Below, in pieces: positions 9,959 to 18,881 of a stretch of 36,881 bases of DNA. The stretch is from an uncultured bacterium (GTDB lineage Bacteria > Bacteroidota > Bacteroidia > Bacteroidales > CAIWKO01): assembly GCA_903862465.1 (NCBI GenBank), contig CAIOYH010000066.1, positions 1 to 36,881 of the forward strand. Direction: 5' to 3'. Numbering within the stretch: the first letter of the stretch is position 1; each line of letters starts with the position of its first letter. The position numbers and the translations under genes are program-made. A model generated the notes under the pieces. The model saw only the letters and a list, made by a program, of their open reading frames with translations. It was not told the DNA's origin and ran no database searches.

Positions 9959-12478
9959 ATGACTTTATTAGAACTTAAAAAAATCGGGGAAACAGCTGAA
10001 ATCGTAAAGATTAGAGGAAGAGGAGCCTTCCGCAGACGGGTGATGGAAATGGGATTGGTGGTAGGAGAAACCATTTCCTTGGTTCGGAAAGCGCCCATGA
10101 AAGATCCGGTTGAATATGAAATAAAAGGGTATAAAATTATTTTACGAAATAGCGAAGCGAAACTTATAGAAATAGACACCGAAAGCGTTCAAAAAGAAAA
10201 GAACGTAAATTTCGAGACACAGGTGTTGAGTTCACAAAATAAAAAGACCACACACGCTTCGAAGAGTTTTACCTTAGCACTTGTTGGCAATAACACATCG
10301 GGAAAGACTACGATTTTTAATTATTTCACGAAACAAAATGAACGTGTTGGGAATTACGCCGGGGTTACAGTGGAGGTGAAGAAGTTTCAGATTGATTATT
10401 TGGGATATAAAATCGAAATCATTGATTTGCCCGGTGTGTATGCTTTATCCGGTGAGCAACTTCAGAATCATACACTGCGGGATTTGCTATACGATTCATT
10501 GCCCGACGTGATAGTGAACGTGGTGGATGCTACCAACCTGGAACGTGGACTATACCTTACAACAGACTTGATAGATTCGGACATGAAAGTAATCATGGCA
10601 CTGAATATGTACGACGATTTCACTCGAAATAATAGCGTTCTGGATTACGATATGTTTGGCAAACTGACCGGAGTGCCCGTGATACCCGTGACTGCTGTTA
10701 AATCAAAAGGATTAGACGCGTTGCTTGGTCGCGCTATTGAAGTTTACGAAGACAAAAACCTTGACTTACGCCATGTTCATATCAATTATGGAGACCAATT
10801 GGAGGAATCTATTCGCACAATTCAATCTCAAATCAAAACAGATGGCAACTCAGAGTTGACCACTTTAATTTCGAGCCGATTTTTAGCCATCAAATTGTTG
10901 CAAAACGACACCATTTCGTTGGAACAAGTGAAAGCTTGCGAAAATTTCTTTCAAATCGTTCAAGTGGTTGGAAAGGAAAAAGAGCATATTGAAAAATCCT
11001 ACTCGGTGAGTGCAGAACAATTGATAGCCGACTATAAATACGGTTTCATCAATGGTGCTTTGAAGGAGACATTGCAAACCGCGAAAGAAACAAAGAGCAC
11101 TACGGAGACCCTAGATGCCATACTGACACATAAACTTTTCGGTTTGCCGATATTCTTTTTCTTTATGTGGGTAATGTTTTCAGCGACCTTTAAATTTGGC
11201 AGTTACCCGATGAGTTGGATTGAATATGGCGTGAATCTTATTTCTACATTCGTGGCACATATCATGCCTGCCGGCACCTTAAAAGATTTGCTCATAGATG
11301 GAATTATCAGCGGGGTGGGCGGTGTTTTGGTTTTTCTACCTAATATATTATTGTTGTATTTCTTTATCTCCTTGATGGAAGAGACGGGCTATATGTCGCG
11401 AGCGGTGTTTATCATGGATAAGTTTATGCATAAAATTGGGCTGCACGGAAAATCATTTATCCCGTTGGTGATGGGCTTTGGCTGCAATGTGCCTGCCATT
11501 TTGGCAAGCCGCATCTTGGAAAACAAAAAGGAACGCATCATCACCATATTAATTAATCCCTTCATATCGTGCAATGCGCGTTTACCTATCTACATATTAT
11601 TTATCACGGCTTTCTTCCCTGAGAGTTCGGGCAGCGTTTTGTTTGCTATATATTTCACGGGAATCATCATCGCGATTCTGACGGCTTTGTTGTTGAAAAG
11701 ATTGATGAAACGGACGCACGACAATCCTTTTGTGATGGAGCTCCCCCCCTATCGAACACCTTCCGGTAACATGATTATGAAGAATATGTGGATTAAATCG
11801 GCACAATATCTGAAGAAAATTGGCGGTGTCATTCTCATAGCTTCTATCATCTTTTGGGCGTTGAGTTATTTTCCCATCCATGTGAATTATGCACGGAATT
11901 ATCTGCAGGAAATTACCAATATCAATCAAAGTTTCACGCATGAGCAAAGCAAACTTGCGCTATCAGATACGGCACACATCCATCTGCTGCAACAAAATAA
12001 AGAAGCTGCATTAAAAGCGGTGTTGTTGGCTCAAAGAAGTGAACATAAAGAACTCTCTTATTTAGGCATGTTCGGACATTTTATCGAACCCGTCATCCGT
12101 CCCTTGGGTTTCGATTGGCGTATCGGCATCAGCATCATTGCAGGCATTCCCGCCAAGGAAATTATTGTGAGTAGCTTGTCGGTTTTGTATCAGGTGGATA
12201 ATAATGCCGATGTCCACAACAAATCCTTGGTGAAACGCATACAATCGCAAACGTATCAGGCGGGCGAACATATAGGAAAGAAGATTTTTAATCCCGCTAT
12301 TGCCCTTGCTTTTATGATTTTTGTTTTGCTTTATATACCTTGCATCGGCACCTTGACTGCCATAGTGCGCGAAACGGGAGATTGGCGTTGGGGTTTGTTC
12401 ACCGCTGTTTATTCTTTTGCTTTAGCATGGATATTATCTTTTGCGGTGTTTCATATTGGCAGCATCTTCTTGAACTAA
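9959..12478 (+). CDS. feoB: FeoA-FeoB fusion ferrous iron transporter
   Basis: N-terminal FeoA-like domain (MTLLELKKIGETAEIVKIRGRGAFRRRVMEMGL), then G-protein motifs GNNTSGKTTIFN and DLPGVYAL, then the multi-spanning FeoB core. Confidence 0.95.
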   Translation: MTLLELKKIGETAEIVKIRGRGAFRRRVMEMGLVVGETISLVRKAPMKDPVEYEIKGYKIILRNSEAKLIEIDTESVQKEKNVNFETQVLSSQNKKTTHASKSFTLALVGNNTSGKTTIFNYFTKQNERVGNYAGVTVEVKKFQIDYLGYKIEIIDLPGVYALSGEQLQNHTLRDLLYDSLPDVIVNVVDATNLERGLYLTTDLIDSDMKVIMALNMYDDFTRNNSVLDYDMFGKLTGVPVIPVTAVKSKGLDALLGRAIEVYEDKNLDLRHVHINYGDQLEESIRTIQSQIKTDGNSELTTLISSRFLAIKLLQNDTISLEQVKACENFFQIVQVVGKEKEHIEKSYSVSAEQLIADYKYGFINGALKETLQTAKETKSTTETLDAILTHKLFGLPIFFFFMWVMFSATFKFGSYPMSWIEYGVNLISTFVAHIMPAGTLKDLLIDGIISGVGGVLVFLPNILLLYFFISLMEETGYMSRAVFIMDKFMHKIGLHGKSFIPLVMGFGCNVPAILASRILENKKERIITILINPFISCNARLPIYILFITAFFPESSGSVLFAIYFTGIIIAILTALLLKRLMKRTHDNPFVMELPPYRTPSGNMIMKNMWIKSAQYLKKIGGVILIASIIFWALSYFPIHVNYARNYLQEITNINQSFTHEQSKLALSDTAHIHLLQQNKEAALKAVLLAQRSEHKELSYLGMFGHFIEPVIRPLGFDWRIGISIIAGIPAKEIIVSSLSVLYQVDNNADVHNKSLVKRIQSQTYQAGEHIGKKIFNPAIALAFMIFVLLYIPCIGTLTAIVRETGDWRWGLFTAVYSFALAWILSFAVFHIGSIFLN

Positions 12479-12527
12479 AGCTAAAAACTTGATTTGACAT
12501 GACAACACCTAACCTAATCTATCGGAA

Positions 12528-12713
12528 ATGACACAGCTAATCATATCCTTGGGTATAGTTTCTATCGCGCTTGGATGGACGATTTATTTATTTGTACAAA
12601 GGTGGCGTAAACCTAAGAAGAAAGAGGACGACTGCACCGGTTGCTCTTCAGATTGTGAGGGTTGTATTTTTCATCAAGAGTTGCAGCCGCCAAAAAAGAA
12701 TCCATCCACATAG
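12528..12713 (+). CDS. FeoB-associated Cys-rich membrane protein
   Basis: 61 aa, one TM helix then DDCTGCSSDCEGCIFHQEL; directly downstream of feoAB. Confidence 0.8.
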   Translation: MTQLIISLGIVSIALGWTIYLFVQRWRKPKKKEDDCTGCSSDCEGCIFHQELQPPKKNPST

Positions 12714-12755
12714 GCTTCTTCATTATTTATAAAGAAAAAAAAACTAGATTTTTCC

Positions 12756-13910
12756 TTAAAAATGATTCAGAATGCTCTCTTTTTTTATCAGATAATCTAA
12801 CAAAATGCCCACTACTAATCCAATGGCATAGCCGTAAGGGATTAGGAAAGCGATGAGCGCCACCACAAAGGAAACCACCAAACATTTGCGCGAGGCGGTG
12901 ATATCTTTAATAAAAAACATCAGCGAAAGCGCTTCAAACAAAAGGATAACACCCAAGATGGGTTTGGGGAAAAACAGCACGAACTCCGAAAATCCTTTAG
13001 AAAAAAACAAGCCTATCGTCAAAAATAAACCGCCATAAAGGACTACCGAGCCGCCCGTTCTACCTCCAAATGTATGATGCCCCACGATGCCGCCTGCACC
13101 ATGACAAGTCGGAATGCCACTAAAGAAAGGATTCAAAATATTCATCAAAGAATACGTATAACCAATTTTGTTTACCGTTAAGCGTTTCTCGGGAAACAAA
13201 TCGCTGACGGTTTGTCGGGTGGCAATCACCGAATTGGACAAAGAAAGCGCTATTTGTGGGATAACCAACACCAAAAATCCTGTTAGCATGTCGTTGGTTT
13301 TCGGAATGTGAAATATAGGCAGGCTGATACTAATACTAGCGAAGAGTTTCGGGAAATCCATCGTAAAAAAACAAGCATACACAATGCCAAGCAGCACCAC
13401 AAAGAGTGCCGGCGGGAACCTTTTGTTGCCAATGAGGCGGATGGTGAGCAGAAAACCCAAGCCGGCAATGATGTAACCGTTTACGCCACCCGAAGGTAGG
13501 TAGTCTTTGAGTGCAAGGCTTGCCAAACTTAAGCCGAGACCAAACTGTATGCCGCGAACCACACTTTTAGGGATGATTCTCACGAGCCATTTCAATAGGT
13601 TGGTGGTGGTGAGGATGACCATCAACACCCCAATAACCAAACCCGCGCCGTAGAGCATATCGCCCGACAGCTTTTGCGCAATCATCAGCACCGCCATAGC
13701 TTTGAGGGGCTGCACGGGCATCGGGATACCGTAGGTGATGCCTGTCAATACCTGCATGATACCAAAAAGAATGAAACTGCTGGCGGGGTCGAGGCTGCAG
13801 GCAGCTATCATGCCCACTATCAGCGGCAAATCGGTGCCTATGTCGCCAAAAGCACCCGAGAGCTCGTTGCGATTGAACAAGATTTTGTTATGAAATAGGT
13901 TTATGTGCAT
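12756..13910 (-). CDS. Putative sulfate/molybdate transporter (MOT1-like)
   Basis: NELSGAFGDIGTDLPLIVGMIAACSLDPASSFILFGIMQVLTGITYGIPMPVQPLKAMAVLMI matches the MOT1/SulP-like pattern; polytopic. Confidence 0.8.
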   Translation of the reverse strand: MHINLFHNKILFNRNELSGAFGDIGTDLPLIVGMIAACSLDPASSFILFGIMQVLTGITYGIPMPVQPLKAMAVLMIAQKLSGDMLYGAGLVIGVLMVILTTTNLLKWLVRIIPKSVVRGIQFGLGLSLASLALKDYLPSGGVNGYIIAGLGFLLTIRLIGNKRFPPALFVVLLGIVYACFFTMDFPKLFASISISLPIFHIPKTNDMLTGFLVLVIPQIALSLSNSVIATRQTVSDLFPEKRLTVNKIGYTYSLMNILNPFFSGIPTCHGAGGIVGHHTFGGRTGGSVVLYGGLFLTIGLFFSKGFSEFVLFFPKPILGVILLFEALSLMFFIKDITASRKCLVVSFVVALIAFLIPYGYAIGLVVGILLDYLIKKESILNHF

Positions 13911-14129
13911 CGAAATGCAAAAGTATAAATAAGTTATGAGATGTCCAAAAAATCATTCACGCTTACCTATTATATATATAGTTATAAAAATGGTTCTCTT
14001 GAGATGCGTACTCCCGCAACGCAACTTCATGGAAAAGCATGGAATACTTTTTATTTTTTGTTGAAGAGACACACATTCAATACGATGAGTAATTTTAATC
14101 TCTTTATAGCCCATGGAATTACCAATTTG

Positions 14130-14381
14130 GCTGAGCAAATTACAAATCCGCTTGAGCAAATTATAAATTTGGTTGAGCAAATTACAAATCCGGTCGAGCA
14201 AATTATAAATTTGGTTGAGCAAATTACAAATCCGGTCAAGCAAATTACCAATTTGGTTGAGCAAATTATCAATCCGGTCGAGCAAATTACCAATATGGTT
14301 GAGCAAATTATAAATCGGGTCGAGCAAATTACCAATTTGGTTGAGCAAATTATAAATCTGCTTGAGCAGATTACAAATAGC
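14130..14381. repeat. 21-bp tandem repeat array A, 12 units
   Basis: Consensus GTTGAGCAAATTAYAAATYYG; units begin at 14130, 14151, 14172 and so on to 14361, with no indels. Confidence 0.95.
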
Positions 14382-14415
14382 GTATTTTCTTTTTGGGATT
14401 AAAACTCTAGAATTT

Positions 14416-14604
14416 ATAATTCCAATACTGGAACTGATAATTCCAACACTGGAACTGATAATTCCAACACTGGAACTGGTAATTCCAACACTGGAATTGG
14501 TAATTCCAACACTGGAATTGGTAATTCCAACACTGGAATTTATAATTCCAACGCTGGAATTTATAATTCCAACACTACAATTTATAATTCCAACGTTGGG
14601 ATTG
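14416..14604. repeat. 21-bp tandem repeat array B, 9 units
   Basis: Consensus ATAATTCCAACACTGGAATTK; palindromic GGAATT-TAT-AATTCC and TTCCA-ACAC-TGGAA motifs in each period. Confidence 0.95.
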
Positions 14605-14658
14605 TAAATTTAAGGTTTTTGACTACATGTTCAATTATCTAAGCATCCCTTCTTGTTG

Positions 14659-15267
14659 TCACAATAGTATATGTGTTCCGATAAAACAATCGCGCCGCCA
14701 CTCGTGTGCAGAACTTTTATAAACAGACATATAGGTGAGTTCATAGCGGAGGAAAATCTCGCATCGGTTTTTAATTTTATAGGCAGCTTCCGGCAAAATG
14801 GCGAAGGAAATTCCATTCACATAAAAGCGTGTCCATAAAGGCAGGTGATACGAAAGATTTTTGTAAGAACCATTTCCCGCCAAGGAAAGCAAGGGTTCGA
14901 CACTGCTACGAGCATCGCTGCGTTCGTCGTGAACCAATCGCAATCGGGCATCAAGACCTACGCCTGCGGAGAAATAAATGGGCTTATTTTGCTTCGCGAA
15001 AACATATTCCACACAAGGCGTCAGGTCGTAAGCCGAACGACTGTAAAAATACAAAGTGCCATAAGAACGCATACGAAACGAGAACCGTAAATGTACCTTT
15101 TTCAACACAGGAGAAGCATAACGCAAATCGGTGATGGGATAGAGATAGCGGTTGCGATAGCTACCAAAATCCACGGTGATTTGATGATGGGTGAAATCGT
15201 TGCGCTCTTGTGCAGATACAAGCCTACAACATGCAAGAATACTCAGGGTGATGAGGAATTTTCTCAT
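14659..15267 (-). CDS. Secreted/outer-membrane-like hypothetical protein
   Basis: 202 aa with signal peptide (MRKFLITLSILACCRLVSAQ) and alternating hydrophobic/aromatic strands suggesting a beta-barrel. Confidence 0.55.
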   Translation of the reverse strand: MRKFLITLSILACCRLVSAQERNDFTHHQITVDFGSYRNRYLYPITDLRYASPVLKKVHLRFSFRMRSYGTLYFYSRSAYDLTPCVEYVFAKQNKPIYFSAGVGLDARLRLVHDERSDARSSVEPLLSLAGNGSYKNLSYHLPLWTRFYVNGISFAILPEAAYKIKNRCEIFLRYELTYMSVYKSSAHEWRRDCFIGTHILL

Positions 15268-16094
15268 GGCGAAACTTCTACATAAGACGTTCCAATTTTA
15301 ACTTCATCAAAATAAACAATGTTGGTGTGTTGGGTGTTATCTTTCCCTCGGTATTGCCCGAATTTAAAGTAGTTGCCCTCTTTAGAAAACACATTCGGGT
15401 TGTAAAATTTATGGTCGCTCCCGTTGAAAGGCGTGAAATAATTGCCATTGAGCCAAGCCTCCACATACGCTTTGTCATCATCACTCCAAAACACATGAAA
15501 CACCATATCATACCACTGCCCCTTTTGAATAGGCTGCGCATCGCCGACTAAAAAATTCTGACTGTTGGAGTTCGGATTGTTGTTCATTTTCAGTTGCAAA
15601 GCGCCATCCACGTATGTCAGATGCATGGGGGGCGACGAACCATGCAACACAGGCGAAGCACTCCAATCCTCTCCTTGCAAATAGTTGGGCACATCTTGCC
15701 ACTGACACAGCAAATTGTAAGCCGCATCGCTGTATGCCGTATCTATCATAAAACTCAAGCCATAATACACCTCCGTTTTATATTTAGCACAATTAAAAAC
15801 GGCAAGCTCGGATCTATACCCATTGTTTATGTAATCATCGGGGCGCAAGGTGTTTTTCAAACTATAATTTCCTTTGCGGGAAGGGCTGCTGACCACTATG
15901 GTGTTGACCGAAGTGTCGGGCACCAAGAAATGGAAGCCTTGCAGATTGCCTGTTTCGAAGTCGCCCACAAAATGGTTGAAGGGCTGATTGGGTTCTGACG
16001 TAGGCACCTTGCCGCAACTCATCAGGAAAGAGAGCTGCGCGAGAATGATAATGTTACTAAAAGAAAACTTTTTCACCATATCCCTGTGATTCAT
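15264..16094 (-). CDS. Polysaccharide lyase-like (heparin lyase I-type fold) lipoprotein
   Basis: Lipobox-like LSFLMSCGK; FETGNLQGF...YRSELAVF...YYGLSFMID...GQWYDMVFHVFWSDDDKAYVEAWLNG...YFKFGQYR resembles the Polysacc_lyase family. Confidence 0.65.
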   Translation of the reverse strand: MNHRDMVKKFSFSNIIILAQLSFLMSCGKVPTSEPNQPFNHFVGDFETGNLQGFHFLVPDTSVNTIVVSSPSRKGNYSLKNTLRPDDYINNGYRSELAVFNCAKYKTEVYYGLSFMIDTAYSDAAYNLLCQWQDVPNYLQGEDWSASPVLHGSSPPMHLTYVDGALQLKMNNNPNSNSQNFLVGDAQPIQKGQWYDMVFHVFWSDDDKAYVEAWLNGNYFTPFNGSDHKFYNPNVFSKEGNYFKFGQYRGKDNTQHTNIVYFDEVKIGTSYVEVSP

Positions 16095-16179
16095 CTTTCT
16101 TACAAAAAAAATAAAATGAAGTTCAAGGATACGCGAAAGCAGCTATGCATTACTTATGGATATTTCAGGGAAGAAGCCT

Positions 16180-17412
16180 TTACGGAATTACCACGGGGAA
16201 GTCATAATCGAAGGAGAGAAAGTGTTGTTCACCTACGATTTGCGTCATGAAGTCGTTGAAGGCATCGCTGAATTGAAATTTATTCACATCATAATACACC
16301 TCCGCCAAAGGCATGTTGCCAATAGAGCCCATGTCCACCGAAGTGGTGTTAAACTCTTCCAATCCTTGAAATTTCACGATGCTTTTCATCACAGGCATCT
16401 GACCATATTGATTGCTCAACAACAAATCCACCACCTTATCGGCAAGGGTTTGCGTCAAACGGCGGTCATAAAGCCTACATTCTCCTGCCCTTGCATAATA
16501 GCCTGAAATTTGTGCACGCGCTTCTATCTTCAATTTGTTGGTGATTTCCGAAGCTATCACGCCGCTGATGCCACCAAAGCGAGGATGTCCGTATTCGTCC
16601 ACTTCCGAACTTGCATACACCACATCCAACTTGTCCTTCGCCTCGTCGTACCAACGAACGCCTTCGGAAACAGCGATGATGAGGGCTTTCTTTTTGGAGG
16701 TCATATACGCTTCTTTCACGCGTTCGAAAAAGAAATCTTTGCGTTCGCGGGTGATCTCATACTCGGGAATTAAGGCGATATCGGCTCCGCCAAAGGAGGC
16801 ACTGCCCGTCAACCATCCGGCGTCGCGTCCCATAACTTCCAACACGATGATGCGCGAATGCGACTCCGCTGTGGTGCGCATCCGATGGGTAAACTCCATG
16901 ATGCCCTTGGCTGCCGAAGGGAAGCCCGGACATAGCACTGCTTCGATTTCGGTTCCATTATAATGATGCATACTACGCGTACGCAAGTCGTTGTCAATAG
17001 TTTTGGGGAAACCGATGACGGGAATTCCTTCTTGCAAATACAAACGTTTGGCAGCGCCATTGGTGTCGTCGCCACCGATAGTTACGATGACGTCAATTTT
17101 ATAACGTTCCAAATTGCGTAATATCTGCGGAACACGGTCTTCAGGATTTTTTTTCGAAGGAAAAGGATTGGTGCGGCTCGACAACAAAGCTGTTCCGCCA
17201 TAAAACCCATCATAGGGCTGATTCGAGAGGTCAACCACATCGCCATCACCCAACAAACCCTTCCATCCTTTGCGGATGCCATAGACCTTGTATCCTAACA
17301 CCGACGCGCGATTGCGGATGGATTCTATACTTGAATTTAATGCGGGAGTGTCACCGCCACCGGTCAGAATTGCCAATGTTTTTCCGTGAAATAATTTCGT
17401 GTTTTGACTCAT
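16180..17412 (-). CDS. 6-phosphofructokinase, likely PPi-dependent type
   Basis: ILTGGGDTPALNSSI, VTIGGDDTNGAA, GFPKTIDNDL and LEVMGRDAGWL; GGDD plus PKTIDND signature. Confidence 0.9.
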   Translation of the reverse strand: MSQNTKLFHGKTLAILTGGGDTPALNSSIESIRNRASVLGYKVYGIRKGWKGLLGDGDVVDLSNQPYDGFYGGTALLSSRTNPFPSKKNPEDRVPQILRNLERYKIDVIVTIGGDDTNGAAKRLYLQEGIPVIGFPKTIDNDLRTRSMHHYNGTEIEAVLCPGFPSAAKGIMEFTHRMRTTAESHSRIIVLEVMGRDAGWLTGSASFGGADIALIPEYEITRERKDFFFERVKEAYMTSKKKALIIAVSEGVRWYDEAKDKLDVVYASSEVDEYGHPRFGGISGVIASEITNKLKIEARAQISGYYARAGECRLYDRRLTQTLADKVVDLLLSNQYGQMPVMKSIVKFQGLEEFNTTSVDMGSIGNMPLAEVYYDVNKFQFSDAFNDFMTQIVGEQHFLSFDYDFPVVIP

Positions 17413-17499
17413 GTTTTGTATTTTTCAGCAAAAGTAGTATTTTAGCGTGAAAGCCAAAAGATATTTGGATATTTTTTTTAATTTGTTATCACCCATATA

Positions 17500-17837
17500 A
17501 GTTCTAAGTGCCTAAAGTACTTCGAGTGCCTAAAGTACTTAAAGTTCTTAGAGAACTTTGAGTTTTTAAGTTATTTGGAAGCATTTATATTTGAAACATT
17601 AAGCACTTGAATTCCTTGAAGTACTTTAGGCACTTTAAGTACTTTCTCAAGAAGTGCCTAAAGTGCCTAAAATGCCTAAAGTACTTAAAGTTTGTTTAGT
17701 TCATAGAGTTTTCAAGTTATTTGGAAGCATTTATATTTGAAACATTAGGCGCTTGAATTCCTTGAAGTACTTTAGCACTATAAGTACTTTCTCAAGAAGT
17801 GCCTAAAGTGCCTAAAATGCCTAAAATACTTTAAGTA
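17500..17837. repeat. Palindrome-rich direct duplication (~146-bp period) built from GTGCCTAAAGTACTT motifs
   Basis: gagttttYaagttatttggaagcatttatatttgaaacatta...agtgcctaaagtgcctaaaatgcctaaa occurs at ~17560-17690 and ~17706-17836. Confidence 0.9.
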
Positions 17838-18778
17838 CTTCCTCCAAAAGCTCCCAAAATCTTTCCCGCTAACACCTGCGCATGTTTCAGATTTGATTCC
17901 ACTGTCAAACCGGCAATGTGGGGTGTGAGGATGACATTATCAGCATGTATTAAATACTGAAACGGTTCCGGGAATTTATCTACGCTAAGCTGTTCAAAAG
18001 ATTGCGACTCATATTCTATCACGTCCAAACCTACTCCCAACAGCTTGCCACTTTTCAGATTTTTGACCACATCTTCGGTGTTGACAACCTGTCCACGCGC
18101 GGTGTTGAGTAGAAAAATATTTTTCTGAAAAGCGTTGAGGAAAGCATCGTTCACCATATAATGTGTCTCCGCAGTCAAAGGCACATGCATGCTCACGATG
18201 TCGGCTTCGGCGAACACCTTATCCAAAGATTTTTCACACACATAATCATTCGAATAGTGGGTTTTATATTTGTCGTAGGCTATCACATTTATGTCGAAGC
18301 CATTCAAACAACGGGCAAAGGCACTGCCCATATTGCCATATCCAATAATGCCAAGGGTCTTTCCTGAAAGCTCTGTGCCTCGGTTTTCTTCACGATTCCA
18401 AATGCCTTTTCTCACTTGTTGGTCGGCAGTGTGGAGTTTATGCATGAGGTTGAGCAAGATGCCAAGCGTGTGTTCGGCTACGGCTTGTCGGTTTCCTTCG
18501 GGCGAATTAAAACATGGTATATTTTTCTGTTGGAGATACGCCACATCTATGCTCTCCATGCCCGCACCCACACGCGCCACAAATTTCAAACGCGGTGCTT
18601 TGTCAATGATTTTCCTATCAATCACAAAGCGGCTGTTGATTACAATGCCTTCATAATCTGCAATGATATCTTCAAGTTCCGTAGCATCTTTCAAGATATG
18701 AATCTCGCACTGATGTTGCGCTTTTTGCAATTCATGGAACAGATACTCGTGAGTTTTGGTGGCAATAAGGATTTTCAT
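17831..18778 (-). CDS. D-2-hydroxyacid dehydrogenase family protein
   Basis: FVARVGAGMESIDV, GKTLGIIGYGNMGSAFARCL, LLNTARGQVVNTEDV, LTPHIAGLTVES; start set at MKILIATK (18778). Confidence 0.88.
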   Translation of the reverse strand: MKILIATKTHEYLFHELQKAQHQCEIHILKDATELEDIIADYEGIVINSRFVIDRKIIDKAPRLKFVARVGAGMESIDVAYLQQKNIPCFNSPEGNRQAVAEHTLGILLNLMHKLHTADQQVRKGIWNREENRGTELSGKTLGIIGYGNMGSAFARCLNGFDINVIAYDKYKTHYSNDYVCEKSLDKVFAEADIVSMHVPLTAETHYMVNDAFLNAFQKNIFLLNTARGQVVNTEDVVKNLKSGKLLGVGLDVIEYESQSFEQLSVDKFPEPFQYLIHADNVILTPHIAGLTVESNLKHAQVLAGKILGAFGGST

Positions 18779-18881
18779 ATTATCATTTATGGATACAAAA
18801 TTACTAAAAATTTGATTGCCGAATACATCTATCATAAATAGAAATGAAAATATTGCCGCTTTCTTCGTATCTTTGCATTCT

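Noticed and set aside
9928-9978. 16-aa upstream ORF (MSKLAPLTKANDFIRT) overlapping the feoAB start
   Set aside because: Could be a leader peptide but there is no attenuator hairpin or conservation evidence; likely chance.
14130-14604. CRISPR-like array
   Set aside because: Units are contiguous 21-bp repeats with no unique spacers and no cas genes nearby.
13941-14607. Heptad-repeat proteins encoded by arrays A and B (153-aa, 131-aa, 94-aa and 81-aa ORFs)
   Set aside because: A stop-free 21-bp unit stays open in frame automatically. ORFs occur on both strands and start inside or beside the arrays without convincing signals. Not called as CDS.
18868-18875. TATCTTTG box only 6 bp before the YgiQ ATG, suggesting a leaderless transcript
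   Set aside because: Matches TAnnTTTG, but no well-spaced -33 element was found; too weak without TSS mapping.
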